NCBI GenBank assembly: GCA_026414225.1
Contig: JAOAJK010000011.1
Coordinates: 1-48,547, forward strand
DNA from: Thermoplasmata archaeon
GTDB lineage: Archaea > Thermoplasmatota > Thermoplasmata > Lutacidiplasmatales > SKW197
DNA length: 48,547 nt
Direction: 5' to 3'
Made by a program: the position numbers and the translations under genes. Shown here piece after piece: positions 9,120-18,324 of this stretch (the stretch's first letter is position 1; every line of letters starts with the position of its first letter). The notes under the pieces are model-generated. The model searched no databases. It was not told where the DNA came from and was given only the letters and a program-made list of their open reading frames with translations.

Positions 9120-10595
9120 TTATACTGTAAAAATGGAATTGTTGTTTTTTCTATACAGCCATGCAAAAGCCAGGCAGCATGGAAGGACCAGTAAAGCCAA
9201 AGGCCGGGGAGAGTCCTCGCGGACAGCAGGACTGGTGAGCGGATACCAGTCACTTGCACCGGCGCCACCAGCTATAGGATATGCACCTGAGGTGCCCCAG
9301 CCATTACCATCCCAGTTGCTCCAGTAGTTGCCTTCGCTGGTTGCGGGCTCGTACCAGTAGTTGCTGCCGGTACTGTCATATGCCTGGGATTTCCCGTCAA
9401 TTGAACCCCTGCTCGTGCCGTTGTTTCCAAAAAAGTTGTTGTGGTGGATCGAGTTCCCTGCAGAACTGGTCTCTATATAGATTCCATGCTTCGTGTTGTT
9501 GCATAGCCAGTTGTAGGTCATCGTGTTGTTGCTCGAGGAATACAGGTAGATGCCATACTGGATGTTGCCAGAAACATTGTTGCCTGTTAGGGTGTTGTTG
9601 GTTGCAGAATACAGGTGGATCCCAAAGTAGTTGCCAGAGATGTTGTTAGCGGCCACGGTGTTGTGGCGACTTGAGGAATACAGGTAGATACCGTACCAGT
9701 AGTTACCAAAGGCACTGTTGCCTATCAGGATATTCCAGTTTGATGAAAACGAGCTGATGCCGTGATTGGTGTTATCGGAGGCATTGTTACCCGTTAGGGT
9801 GTTGTTGCTTGAAGCCGACAGAAAGATGCCGTTGTAGTTGTCAGTTACGGAATTGTTTGTTAGGGTGTTGCCGGTTGAGTCATACAGATAGATACCGTAG
9901 TAACTGTTGTAAGCCACATTGTTATTTCCTAAAATGTTGTTGCTGGAGGATTTTAAATATATCCCGTAGTCGTTGGCAAAGGCAAAATTCGCAGTTACGG
10001 TGTTGGATTTTGATGAACCGTATAGATAAATCCCGTATTTCGACCCATTGCATTCGTTACTGTTCAGGTTCCCGTTTCTCACATTATTGAGTGCAAGACC
10101 TCCACCGTATGGTGGGCTGCTGGAGGTGACGGCATTCCATACATAGCAGTTCCTTATCACGAAGTGCACATCGGTGTTCTCGATCCAGATACAGTACGAA
10201 CTGCCCTGTCCATCAATCTCATAGTTTTCGATTATGTACGGGTTCTCCTGGCTCCCGTTGCCCTCCCAGCCATTGGCTGCTGCCTGCACTGCAAAATCCG
10301 CATTGCCGTTTATGTGAATTTGCGGATGCGGGATCGCCTTCATCTTTTCACCAGTGTTGATTCCACCAGCAATGGTGCTTTGCCAAGTGAAACCAGCTAC
10401 AGCACAGAGCACGACCAGTGCAAGCCCGAGTATGGCTGGAATTCTGCTGCGGCCCTGCATCCCCTTGATCTTTTCTCCCCTCCCAGAATCCCTTCCGCCG
10501 GTAAATCCGTTTCTCAGCCCGTTTGGGAGACCACAGGAGCGGATCCTGGCATCTCGTAGCCCCGGGTCCTTTGTGATTTTACTTCCCGATTTCAT
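9120..10595 (-). CDS. Surface-anchored parallel beta-helix (NosD/CASH-like) repeat protein
   Basis: The middle (about residues 120-400) is a long series of right-handed beta-helix turns of about 22-24 residues, with repeating blocks like GIYLYSSSNNTLTGNNVS, typical of NosD/PbH1 domains. A hydrophobic stretch AILGLALVVLCAVAG at about 52-68 acts as signal or anchor after a basic leader. A second hydrophobic segment at the C terminus (ALLVLPCCLAFAWLY) followed by arginine/lysine looks like a membrane anchor. NxS/T sequons are very dense, so heavy N-glycosylation is likely if the cell does this. Start 10595 is chosen because TTATATAATT (10621-10630) lies 30 nt upstream. A start at 10460 is the alternative. 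It may bind or modify surface polysaccharide; unproven. Confidence 0.8.
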   Translation of the reverse strand: MKSGSKITKDPGLRDARIRSCGLPNGLRNGFTGGRDSGRGEKIKGMQGRSRIPAILGLALVVLCAVAGFTWQSTIAGGINTGEKMKAIPHPQIHINGNADFAVQAAANGWEGNGSQENPYIIENYEIDGQGSSYCIWIENTDVHFVIRNCYVWNAVTSSSPPYGGGLALNNVRNGNLNSNECNGSKYGIYLYGSSKSNTVTANFAFANDYGIYLKSSSNNILGNNNVAYNSYYGIYLYDSTGNTLTNNSVTDNYNGIFLSASSNNTLTGNNASDNTNHGISSFSSNWNILIGNSAFGNYWYGIYLYSSSRHNTVAANNISGNYFGIHLYSATNNTLTGNNVSGNIQYGIYLYSSSNNTMTYNWLCNNTKHGIYIETSSAGNSIHHNNFFGNNGTSRGSIDGKSQAYDSTGSNYWYEPATSEGNYWSNWDGNGWGTSGAYPIAGGAGASDWYPLTSPAVREDSPRPLALLVLPCCLAFAWLYRKNNNSIFTV

Positions 10596-10620
10596 GATAA
10601 TCCAACAGAAAACGCTCAAG

Positions 10621-10630
10621 AATTATATAA
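10621..10630 (-). promoter_or_regulatory. TATA box of the beta-helix surface protein gene
   Basis: TTATATAATT on the minus strand is centred 30 nt upstream of the ATG at 10595, giving a leaderless transcript and supporting this start over the internal ATG at 10460. Confidence 0.55.
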
Positions 10631-10766
10631 TAGTTAGTGAGAGATTGAGGAAAAACCGCAGGCCTTCCCGCTTCTGTTTCTGCCCTAGCTTACCCGCACC
10701 GGAGACACCGAATAATTAAATATCCCCTTTGCCATTACACCATGAAGAATGTTGAGGGTGTAAAGA

Positions 10767-12149
10767 ATGGTCAAGGTCTGTCCTGTGTGTGGAACTGAGA
10801 ATCCGGATGATGCGGATGTATGCAGTGGATGCAATATTCGGCTCAGTTCCGTGCTTGCCTCTGAAGGCGAGGGTAAAACTGACACTGAAATTGATGCCCT
10901 TGTGAAATCAATCCTCGTAAAAAAGGAAGCCCCTCCCCTTGAGAAGAAGGAAGAGAAACCCAAGCCCATTTCCGCACCGGTGAAGAAAAGGGAACTCGAG
11001 ATTCCGGTGCCGGTACCGAGGGAGCCAGCAGCACCTCCAGTGGAGGAACGCACATTCCGCTGCCCCACCTGCAATGCCAAAGTGCCCGCGACCGCAACCA
11101 GATGCACAAAGTGCGGCACCCTCTTCAAGTATGAACCGAATGCCTTCAACTGCCCAGTTTGCAATACCCTTCTGCCAGGCACCGCGATGAAGTGTCCGAA
11201 GTGCCACGCTGAATTCGAGGAGGTGCCTGCACCGGAGGTTCCTGCCCCACCCCCCAAACTGGAGGTAAAACCTGCTCCCAAACCCTCGCCACCAGCCAGG
11301 AAACCGCCGCCCCCGTCCCAGGTGCTGCCTCCAACACCGCCTCCTGCACCAGCAGCACCATCGCGAGTCCCGGGACCGGAGCCAGCACTACGGGTTTCAT
11401 CCGCTCAGCAAACCCCTCCCAGACCGAGACCTGAAGCCCCGCCTAAAATTTACGAAGAAACTGTGCACGTCTCCTTCGCGGCAAAACACTTTGTGGACAT
11501 TCTGATAGTAATTTCCCTCAGCGTTCTTCTTTGCATTTTCATCGTTTTCCGTCTCTGGGAACTTACGGATTTATTCTGGATTGGCTTCACTGTGCTCCTT
11601 GCCGCGGGAGTGGTGTTTTCGTCCGTGGTGTTCCTGATTCTGAGGAGAACAAGCAGTGAAATCATTACCGGGGACAGACTGCTGCAACAGCGGAGATACT
11701 GGGAGGCAATCCAGCACTATGACAGGGCAATAAAGATGGGTGTGAATCTCACAGTCGCATGGACGAACAAGGGAGTTGCCTACAAGAAACTGGGGAAATA
11801 CAGCGAAGCCCTCGCCTGCTTTAACCGTGCAATCCAGATTGATGGAAAGAATGAGGTCGCATGGACAAACAAGGGGGACATTTACTTTAAAATGGGGAAT
11901 TTTTCAGAAGCAATAAAATGCTACCATGAAGCGGTTAGCTTGAATCCGAGGTATGAGGTGGCCTGGAACAACCTGGGCGTGGCAAATGAGAGAATCGGGG
12001 CCCTCAAGGAAGCTGAGAGATGCTACGATACCGCAATAAAACTGAAGCCAGGATACCGCTCGGCTTACCTCAACAAAGGGGATTTGCTCGCGAGAACAGG
12101 GAGGCAGGCAGAGGCAACCCAGTGCTACAGAAATGCTGGGGTGATGTGA
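10767..12149 (+). CDS. Zinc-ribbon, proline-rich, two-TM protein with C-terminal TPRs
   Basis: Three CxxC...CxxC zinc ribbons (about residues 5-22, 98-115, 129-147) are followed by a proline/alanine-rich linker (about 150-230), two membrane segments (about 246-268 and 274-296), and roughly four TPR units (305-460) with the usual W-NKG-Y/A-F pattern. Zinc ribbons and TPRs probably both face the cytoplasm, since two membrane passes separate them. GAGGGTG at 10754-10760 sets the ATG at 10767. It faces another TPR protein gene whose stop is 2 nt away. It could be a membrane-tied adaptor; the partner is unknown. Confidence 0.8.
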   Translation: MVKVCPVCGTENPDDADVCSGCNIRLSSVLASEGEGKTDTEIDALVKSILVKKEAPPLEKKEEKPKPISAPVKKRELEIPVPVPREPAAPPVEERTFRCPTCNAKVPATATRCTKCGTLFKYEPNAFNCPVCNTLLPGTAMKCPKCHAEFEEVPAPEVPAPPPKLEVKPAPKPSPPARKPPPPSQVLPPTPPPAPAAPSRVPGPEPALRVSSAQQTPPRPRPEAPPKIYEETVHVSFAAKHFVDILIVISLSVLLCIFIVFRLWELTDLFWIGFTVLLAAGVVFSSVVFLILRRTSSEIITGDRLLQQRRYWEAIQHYDRAIKMGVNLTVAWTNKGVAYKKLGKYSEALACFNRAIQIDGKNEVAWTNKGDIYFKMGNFSEAIKCYHEAVSLNPRYEVAWNNLGVANERIGALKEAERCYDTAIKLKPGYRSAYLNKGDLLARTGRQAEATQCYRNAGVM

Positions 12150-12151
12150 TG

Positions 12152-14290
12152 CTATCTTTCCATTTCCTCGATTTTCTTTCTGGCTGCCGCGAAGCCGGGG
12201 TTGATTTTTAATGCGTTTTCAAAGCATTTCCTCGCATTTTCCTTCTGTCCCTTCTGCTGGTTCACGGACCCGAGGATAAACCAGTAAAGCTCACTGTGCT
12301 GCATTTCCCTTGCAATCTTCTTGAGTTCGGTTTCGCATTCATCAAACTGTTTTTTCGCGTAAAGGAGAAGGCATTTTTTAAGCATCAGTGAGGGCGATGC
12401 CGGGAACTTCTTTGAGAGGAGGTCAAGGGTTTTGAGGGCGGTGTCGAGGTCTCCCAGTGAAAACGCAGCAAATTCTTTACCGAAAAGCGCTGGCAGATGC
12501 ATTTTTTGCTGGGCAAGCACCGTATCAAAACACTCGGATGCCTCTTTGAAACTTCCAGAGCCAGCATTGGCAATACCCGCGATGAGGGCTACATCCGTTT
12601 TCTTTTTCACATCCTTCCCTGCCAGATTCTTTGCGGCCCTTTCAAACTCACCATTTTTCACGAGGGCCCATATCTCGCTTATATTCTCAGGCACTTTCGG
12701 GGCTTCTTTTTCATGCCCCTCTTCGCTCCCGAGGGTTTCCTTCGCAATTGCCGACACAAGTGCTGCCAGTCCTGACTTTGCCGGCTCTTCCTTTTTTTCG
12801 GCCGGAGCAATCAACGGCTCTCTTTCCTTTTCAGAAGGTCCGTCTGTCTCCTCTTTCTTTTCCCTTTTTTTCTCCTCCGCCTTTTCTCCGGGCTTCAGCA
12901 TCTCTGTTTCTTCTCCGTCTCTTTCCCTGACTTCCGTTTCAGGGGCCTCACTGGGCTTTTCCTCCATTTTCTGGGTAACTGGTTGTGTTTCCTCCGAACG
13001 GGAAACCCCGCCTCCAAGCATCCTGGTTTCCTCAACCTCGGAAATTTTCTGTTTATCACCCTTCTGGGAAAATTTGCGTTTTGCCTCCCTCAGCCCCTCC
13101 CGCGATTCCTTCAAATCCGGCTTGATTTTGAGGGCTTCCTCGAAGCACTTTATTGCCTGGGAGTATGCTCCCGCATTCATTGCCGCAATTCCAGCGAGAT
13201 GCCATCCCTTCGGAGAGTTTTTTTCCTTCAGCAGATACTTTCTAAAGGTTCTGTAGGCCTCCTCATGTTTTTCCATCTCGTTATACAGGAGCCCCATGTT
13301 GAGAAGCACATCTGTGTAGTCGGGTGCAATTTCAAGCACTTTCCGGTAGGTAGCCAGGGCCTCCTCATGCTTTCCCAGTTTTTTCTGGACAGTGGCGAGG
13401 TTGTTCAGGTAATCAGGGGTCCCGGGCTTGAGTTTATTTGCTCTTTCGAAGCAAAACAGGGCATCTTCATACTTTCCTTTGAGAAAATACACGATGCCCA
13501 TGTTGTTCCAGACATTGTCAAGCTTCTTGTTGTTTTCCAGGATCTTCGTGTAGCACTCAAGTTCCTCGTCAAATCTTTCCATGGTGTGCAGGAGATCTGC
13601 CATTTCATACCATAATTCGTATTTGTCCGGCATCTGCTCAAGGGCTCTTCTGTAAATTTCAAGCGCAAGGTCTTTCTTGCCCATCGCCGCGTAAGCCCGT
13701 GCCTTCAGACCTATTGCTCTATCGTATCCAGGTTTCAGACGGAGGGCATCGTCAAAATACTGGATGGCTTTTTCGTACTCCTTCCTTTCAAAAAGTTTTA
13801 CCCCCATTTTCATGTATTTTTCAAGCGTGCCTGCACTCGGCAGCGAGCTCTGGGTTTCGCCTCCGTCTCTCTTCTCTGTTTGGGTTTGGGGGGCAACTTC
13901 CTTTAAATCCAGGATTTCTGGCTTTTCTTCGGGTAGCTCGATGCCCAGTTTTTCAACGAGTTCTCCAACCGCATCGCCTGCAACAATCCTGATGTGCTCG
14001 TCATGGGTTTCCGTCTCAATTCCCCCGAGCGTGAGGACAACTGCCTCCGCATTCTCCTTCTTAAGGGCTTTTCTGAAGGCGGTCAAAAATTCATCTGGCA
14101 GCAAGTTCCCGGTGTGAACCACCAGCACAAATTTCTTCTCCTCACTCCCCTGCTTTAGTTTGCCTGCAATTTCAATAAAATCACCCTTCGCAAATCTGGT
14201 TTCCACCTTCATTCCGAGAACCCTGACTATCTCATCAGCAATTCTTTGAATTACGGGTTTCGGCATCTTTCTAAGGGCATCAACTCGCAT
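12152..14290 (-). CDS. TPR protein with N-terminal domain resembling an inactivated Mrr-type nuclease fold
   Basis: 712 residues. About 1-120 looks like a restriction-endonuclase (Mrr_cat-like) fold: an initial helix pair, FAKGDFIEIAGKL where the catalytic Asp would be, a strand KKFVLVVHTGN where the lysine motif would be, then AEAVVLTLGG and a terminal helix. The E-x-K pair is not intact, so cleavage is doubtful. About 155-400 and 540-712 hold TPRs; between them lies a very charged Glu/Lys-rich linker (about 400-520). No membrane segment is seen. A TATA-like box at 14314-14326 lies about 29 nt before the ATG. The fold call is by eye and uncertain; the TPRs are clear. Confidence 0.75.
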   Translation of the reverse strand: MRVDALRKMPKPVIQRIADEIVRVLGMKVETRFAKGDFIEIAGKLKQGSEEKKFVLVVHTGNLLPDEFLTAFRKALKKENAEAVVLTLGGIETETHDEHIRIVAGDAVGELVEKLGIELPEEKPEILDLKEVAPQTQTEKRDGGETQSSLPSAGTLEKYMKMGVKLFERKEYEKAIQYFDDALRLKPGYDRAIGLKARAYAAMGKKDLALEIYRRALEQMPDKYELWYEMADLLHTMERFDEELECYTKILENNKKLDNVWNNMGIVYFLKGKYEDALFCFERANKLKPGTPDYLNNLATVQKKLGKHEEALATYRKVLEIAPDYTDVLLNMGLLYNEMEKHEEAYRTFRKYLLKEKNSPKGWHLAGIAAMNAGAYSQAIKCFEEALKIKPDLKESREGLREAKRKFSQKGDKQKISEVEETRMLGGGVSRSEETQPVTQKMEEKPSEAPETEVRERDGEETEMLKPGEKAEEKKREKKEETDGPSEKEREPLIAPAEKKEEPAKSGLAALVSAIAKETLGSEEGHEKEAPKVPENISEIWALVKNGEFERAAKNLAGKDVKKKTDVALIAGIANAGSGSFKEASECFDTVLAQQKMHLPALFGKEFAAFSLGDLDTALKTLDLLSKKFPASPSLMLKKCLLLYAKKQFDECETELKKIAREMQHSELYWFILGSVNQQKGQKENARKCFENALKINPGFAAARKKIEEMER

Positions 14291-14382
14291 TTGAACCCCT
14301 ATCTCACTCGCATGATAAATATTTTTGGTTTAAACCTCCTGACGCAGAAACTCTAAAATACCCAAATCAATTATTTCCCCCC

Positions 14383-15147
14383 GTGAGCGGAATCACGGTG
14401 CTGCTGGTGAGAGTGCTTCTCCTGGTACTTGCAGGATTCCTGCCTTCTCTGATTTATCTGATTCTCATCAGGAACACGGAGAAGTTTAACAGGGAGCCCT
14501 GGGGTATGGTGCTCAGCGTGTTTGCGAGGGGAGCTTTTTATTCCGTGATAATTGCCATGATTTTTGAATTAATCTTCTACTTCGTTTACAAGGTCCAGAT
14601 TGAAAGGATGTATCTGTTTCTGAAGGAACACCCGGTAATTGAAGGGCTCGTGATGGCCTGCGTGGTTGCACCCTTCGTGGAAGAACTGGCTAAGCTGTCT
14701 GCGGTGACCAGAGCAAAGTTTCAGATAGATGAGTTTGAGGATGGCTTCATTTACGGGGCCGCCGCGGGACTCGGATTTGCAGCCACCGAAAACATCCTTT
14801 ACGAATGGGAATTCGCCCTGGCAGGGGATTTCGAGAGTTTTGCCCTGCTTGTTTTTGTGCGGGGCATCTCCTCCACAATTTTGCATGCGTCTGCATCCGG
14901 AATTGCGGGCTACGGGCTGGGGTGCATCTACCTCAGGGGGAGATATGGAACAGGCATCCTGATGCTTTTGACAGCGATGGGACTCCATGCGCTCTTCAAC
15001 CTCCTCGCATCTCTCGGCGCAATCTTCGGAGACCTCTGGTACTCCGGGCTGATCGGGCTCGGATTCTCAATTGCCCTTGCCTTCCTCGCGCTCGGGTATG
15101 TGCGGGGAAAAATAAAACAGCTTGACGCAGGAACCGGATATAAATAA
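14383..15147 (+). CDS. PrsW-family intramembrane metalloprotease
   Basis: 254-residue polytopic membrane protein with the PrsW signatures: the paired glutamates in APFVEELAK (about 100-101), GLGFAATEN (about 129-137), a histidine in TILHASAS, and another in GLHALFN. In bacteria PrsW cleaves an anti-sigma factor; archaea lack that target, so the substrate here is unknown. The start is a GTG at 14383 with a TATA-like TCTAAAATA (14352-14360) about 27 nt upstream, so the transcript is probably leaderless. It diverges from the TPR gene and converges on alba copy 2. Confidence 0.85.
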   Translation: MSGITVLLVRVLLLVLAGFLPSLIYLILIRNTEKFNREPWGMVLSVFARGAFYSVIIAMIFELIFYFVYKVQIERMYLFLKEHPVIEGLVMACVVAPFVEELAKLSAVTRAKFQIDEFEDGFIYGAAAGLGFAATENILYEWEFALAGDFESFALLVFVRGISSTILHASASGIAGYGLGCIYLRGRYGTGILMLLTAMGLHALFNLLASLGAIFGDLWYSGLIGLGFSIALAFLALGYVRGKIKQLDAGTGYK

Positions 15148-15172
15148 AAAACAAAAATAAAGAAAACAGACG
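15145..15172 (-). terminator. T-rich terminator downstream of alba copy 2
   Basis: On the minus strand, the stretch just after the alba stop is a series of T-runs (TTTTC, TTTATTTTTG, TTTTTTATTTAT), the usual archaeal intrinsic terminator form. It also lies at the end of the convergent PrsW gene. Confidence 0.45.
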
Positions 15173-15176
15173 GGTG

Positions 15177-15467
15177 TTACTTGGTGAGGTAAATTTCTAT
15201 TGAGGAGACATTTGTCTGCTTGTTTTCCTGGTTTGTGACTGTTTCGGTGCCTATCCTGATCTCCTTCACCTTCACCGTGTTCAGAAACCTGTTTTTCACG
15301 ATCTCGGCCACATCCACTGCCCGGCTGATTGCCTTGCCCCTCGCCTTTATCGCGACTTCTGTGGCACCGCTGTTGAACTGTGTTACCACTGCCAGCACAT
15401 AGTTCATCGGTGGCTTTTTGCCCACGAGTATTATGTTATCCTCTTTTTCCGCTGGTACCATGGACAT
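15177..15467 (-). CDS. albA: Alba family nucleic-acid-binding chromatin protein (copy 2)
   Basis: About 96 residues with the same core as copy 1 ([30 protein letters not shown]) but a different N terminus and a divergent C-terminal half ([24 protein letters not shown]). Paralogues of Alba form hetero- and homodimers with different DNA packing in other archaea. GTG at 15470, ATG at 15467 and ATG at 15461 are all possible starts. The box CTTAAATAG (15492-15500 region) is about 27-29 nt upstream of the first two, favouring a leaderless start there. That box overlaps the stop of the upstream PAS gene, so alba has its own promoter. Confidence 0.92.
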   Translation of the reverse strand: MSMVPAEKEDNIILVGKKPPMNYVLAVVTQFNSGATEVAIKARGKAISRAVDVAEIVKNRFLNTVKVKEIRIGTETVTNQENKQTNVSSIEIYLTK

Positions 15468-15495
15468 CACCGAACTTACAACGGGCTACCTCTAT

Positions 15496-18108
15496 TTAAG
15501 AGTTTTGCATCCTGTCGCTGGGATCTGCCAGGTTCTGCCCTCCTTTCACCTTCACCTCAAACAGGCAGGTATTTCCACCACCCGCGATGCTGCGGTGCTG
15601 CTCGTGGAACAGAACCTCGCCAACCCACGATGCACTTCTTATTACAATCCCCCTGCACATCCCGCACATCACAGGATAGTTCTTCGCCTCGTCCAGCCAC
15701 GGACAGTTCAGGAACTCCACAAACATATGGTCGTCATCAACTCTCGATTTCATACGGACGCTGAGGCCAGCCAGCATTTTTTCAAGCCACATTAAGTAAA
15801 TCTGGACATCCGAGAGGTCTTTCACACCCTCCATCTCTTTTTTGAATTTCATGAACTCGTCGCGATGGGTTTCTTCGAACCTTTTTCCGAATCTTTCCAT
15901 CGTGAGATTGTATACCGAGAAAGGTGCATCCTTTGTGTAGGCAGGCACTGCGGTGCTCATCAAGCTCTGGATTCTGAGTTTTTCAATTTCTTTTGCAAGC
16001 TTTTCTGTGTGCTTTCTATCCGTGATGTCCCGTATAGAGATAACGAGCTTTTTCTCGTGCTTTCCATGGATGAACGGGACGAGCGAAACTTCGCACTCAA
16101 CAGAGTTTCCCCAGACAGTGGGCACGGAAATTTCAAGGGTGATCGGAACCATCAGCGCCATTGCCTTCAGGGCTTCCTGCCGGATTATCGCGTAATCCTG
16201 GGCCGGAAGCAAACTCTCAACATATTTGCCTGTCAATTTATCCACGCCTACCCCGGTAAGTTTGGTTATAGAGGGGGTAATAAACTCGATGACCCCTTTC
16301 TCGCTCACGACACAGAGCACATCCGAGATGTTTTCCGAAATCTGCCTGATTCTCTCCGCACTCTCAAATAACGCATCCTCAAGCCGTTTCTTCTCGGCCA
16401 TATCTTTAATTGCCCCGATGCCGAAACCGATGTTTCCGGCAATTATCTCCAGTTCACTGATTTCCCCACTCTTAAACTCAGCATTTTTGTCCGAGTAGCC
16501 GAGGAACACCGCCCCATGTATCAGCCCCTTATCAATGAGAGGCAGGAAAATGCCAGTGGTCAAATTTGCGTCCTCAAAAAATTTCTTTATTTTTTCATCC
16601 TGATACCGTGCAATTATGTGGAGCTGCCGCCCATCTACGATAGCGGACTTCACTGGATGGCAAGTCAGAAATTCTCTGCCAAGTTCGGACAGCAACTCAG
16701 TTTTCTCGATTGGCGGTAGAAGTTCAATTTCCCCTTTTTCATTTTTCAGGAAGATGAGGCACGCATCGTAGCCGTTTTTTATGAAGGTCACAAACACATT
16801 GTTCAGGAACCTTTCCAGGGTCAAGGACGACGCAATCGCCATATTTATATCCGCCGAAATCCGGAGTAATCTGTTGGAGAGCGTCAACGACTCCTCAATC
16901 TCCCTTTTCGCGGTTATATCCACAGCCACACCCTCGAAAAATTCCTCCCCATCAATCTTCATAATGCGGGCATGCATCTGCAGGACCCGCACTTTTCCGT
17001 CAGCACCGACCAGCTTTATCTCGGTGCTAGCTGGCAACAATCCCCTCCTTGCTTTTTCAAGAATTGCAATTCTCTGGGAGATGTCTACATAGTGCTTGCT
17101 CGCGACAAATTTTCCGATTATATCCTCCTTCTTCTCAAATCCAAGAATCCTTGCAAACGCATCGTTTGCCATCACCACGAGCCCGTCGCTCAACCTGCTC
17201 CTGTAGATTCCCGCCACCGCGTTATCCACGATTGCCTTGTAGTCCTCCTCGAGGGCGGCAATCTGTTTCCGCAGTTTCTCCTCTGCGGTAATATCTCCCT
17301 TGGTTTCCAGGATTGCCATAACTTCGCCATCGCTGTCAAGCATGGGCTGTGCACGGATATACCAGATTCTTCCATCTTTTCCAGCCACAACCCCGGTTGC
17401 GAATTTTCTGCTGTTTTTTGCGTCCCTAACCGGACAGATTTCGCAGGGGGTATCCCTGCCGTGCCAGATTTCGTAGCATTTCATGCCGAGAATCTCCTCC
17501 CTCTTTTTTCCGGCATAACTGGCTGCAGCGAGGTTTGCATAAAGCACGGTGTGTGCGGTGTCCTGGATGACGAAAAGTTCTGGAATTTGATTGATTATGA
17601 TATCATGCAGATTCTGGCTTTTATCCGGTGGCACAATAAGTGCTACCGCATGAGCTGCCAGTGCAGCATAAAAGTTCAGATACTCCTTGATCTTTTTCTC
17701 ATCTCCTTTTAAAAGAAAGATGAGGCAGAATTTCGTATCCCCACATTCCACCACTTTTCCGAACGCATCCGTCTTTTCAAGGGTCATCAAAATTTTCTCA
17801 TTTTCAGGGTCACCAGCAAATCTGCCCCCGATTTTATTCCTTGAGATTCTGAACTTTTTTCCGCTTGTAAGATTTTCAAGGCCCTTCTCCCCCACTTCTA
17901 TCTTTGCACCGCAATCCCTCAGGGTGTGGAGGACCCCGTCGAAATCACGGACCGCAAGCGAAATCACGGTAATCCCGTTATCCTGGATTTTACCAAAAAT
18001 CACGCCCCTGGCATTTTTTTCCTCAAATTTTCTAGCAAGAGTTTCCAGTAGGACTTGACAACCGCATCGTTCAGGTTTGCCAGCATTCCCGTTCTGTGCC
18101 TCAGCCAT
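15496..18108 (-). CDS. PAS-PAS-GAF-PAS sensor protein without kinase domain, Cys-rich C-terminal domain
   Basis: 870 residues, no membrane segment. Order: a 160-residue N-terminal region of unknown fold; PAS at about 165-275 with a cysteine pair in DTPCEICPV; PAS at about 285-402 ending DITAKREIEE; GAF at about 415-565; PAS at about 578-700 ending DITDRKHTEK. No HisKA or HATPase motifs follow. The last 165 residues hold CPWL, CGMC and a final cysteine, resembling the cysteine-containing output domain found at the end of PAS proteins in methanogens and relatives (MetOD1-like); this match is by memory. It probably senses redox state or a ligand. It lies upstream of alba copy 2 on the same strand. 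Confidence 0.8.
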   Translation of the reverse strand: MAEAQNGNAGKPERCGCQVLLETLARKFEEKNARGVIFGKIQDNGITVISLAVRDFDGVLHTLRDCGAKIEVGEKGLENLTSGKKFRISRNKIGGRFAGDPENEKILMTLEKTDAFGKVVECGDTKFCLIFLLKGDEKKIKEYLNFYAALAAHAVALIVPPDKSQNLHDIIINQIPELFVIQDTAHTVLYANLAAASYAGKKREEILGMKCYEIWHGRDTPCEICPVRDAKNSRKFATGVVAGKDGRIWYIRAQPMLDSDGEVMAILETKGDITAEEKLRKQIAALEEDYKAIVDNAVAGIYRSRLSDGLVVMANDAFARILGFEKKEDIIGKFVASKHYVDISQRIAILEKARRGLLPASTEIKLVGADGKVRVLQMHARIMKIDGEEFFEGVAVDITAKREIEESLTLSNRLLRISADINMAIASSLTLERFLNNVFVTFIKNGYDACLIFLKNEKGEIELLPPIEKTELLSELGREFLTCHPVKSAIVDGRQLHIIARYQDEKIKKFFEDANLTTGIFLPLIDKGLIHGAVFLGYSDKNAEFKSGEISELEIIAGNIGFGIGAIKDMAEKKRLEDALFESAERIRQISENISDVLCVVSEKGVIEFITPSITKLTGVGVDKLTGKYVESLLPAQDYAIIRQEALKAMALMVPITLEISVPTVWGNSVECEVSLVPFIHGKHEKKLVISIRDITDRKHTEKLAKEIEKLRIQSLMSTAVPAYTKDAPFSVYNLTMERFGKRFEETHRDEFMKFKKEMEGVKDLSDVQIYLMWLEKMLAGLSVRMKSRVDDDHMFVEFLNCPWLDEAKNYPVMCGMCRGIVIRSASWVGEVLFHEQHRSIAGGGNTCLFEVKVKGGQNLADPSDRMQNS

Positions 18109-18324
18109 TGGCCTTCACATCCATCAGAAGCGTAATTTCATAACCATGGGTTCCGATATATATTTCCTCTGCCATTATCGACCTTGATGCTGTTTGTCAA
18201 TATACATTTAGCGGTATAAATAATTATCTGTAAAAAACATCTGGCAAAAGTTTATACGGAGGTTTTATGAGCGAGAGGTTTCCTTATGGCAATCTTTTTC
18301 TAACTGTTTTATATTCTTTCAATC

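Noticed and set aside
16972-17712. Long plus-strand frame opposite the PAS/GAF gene
   Set aside because: Composition is that of an antisense shadow; the opposite strand encodes well-formed PAS domains.
15496-18108. Histidine kinase
   Set aside because: No H-box or ATP-binding N, G1 or G2 motifs follow the PAS domains.
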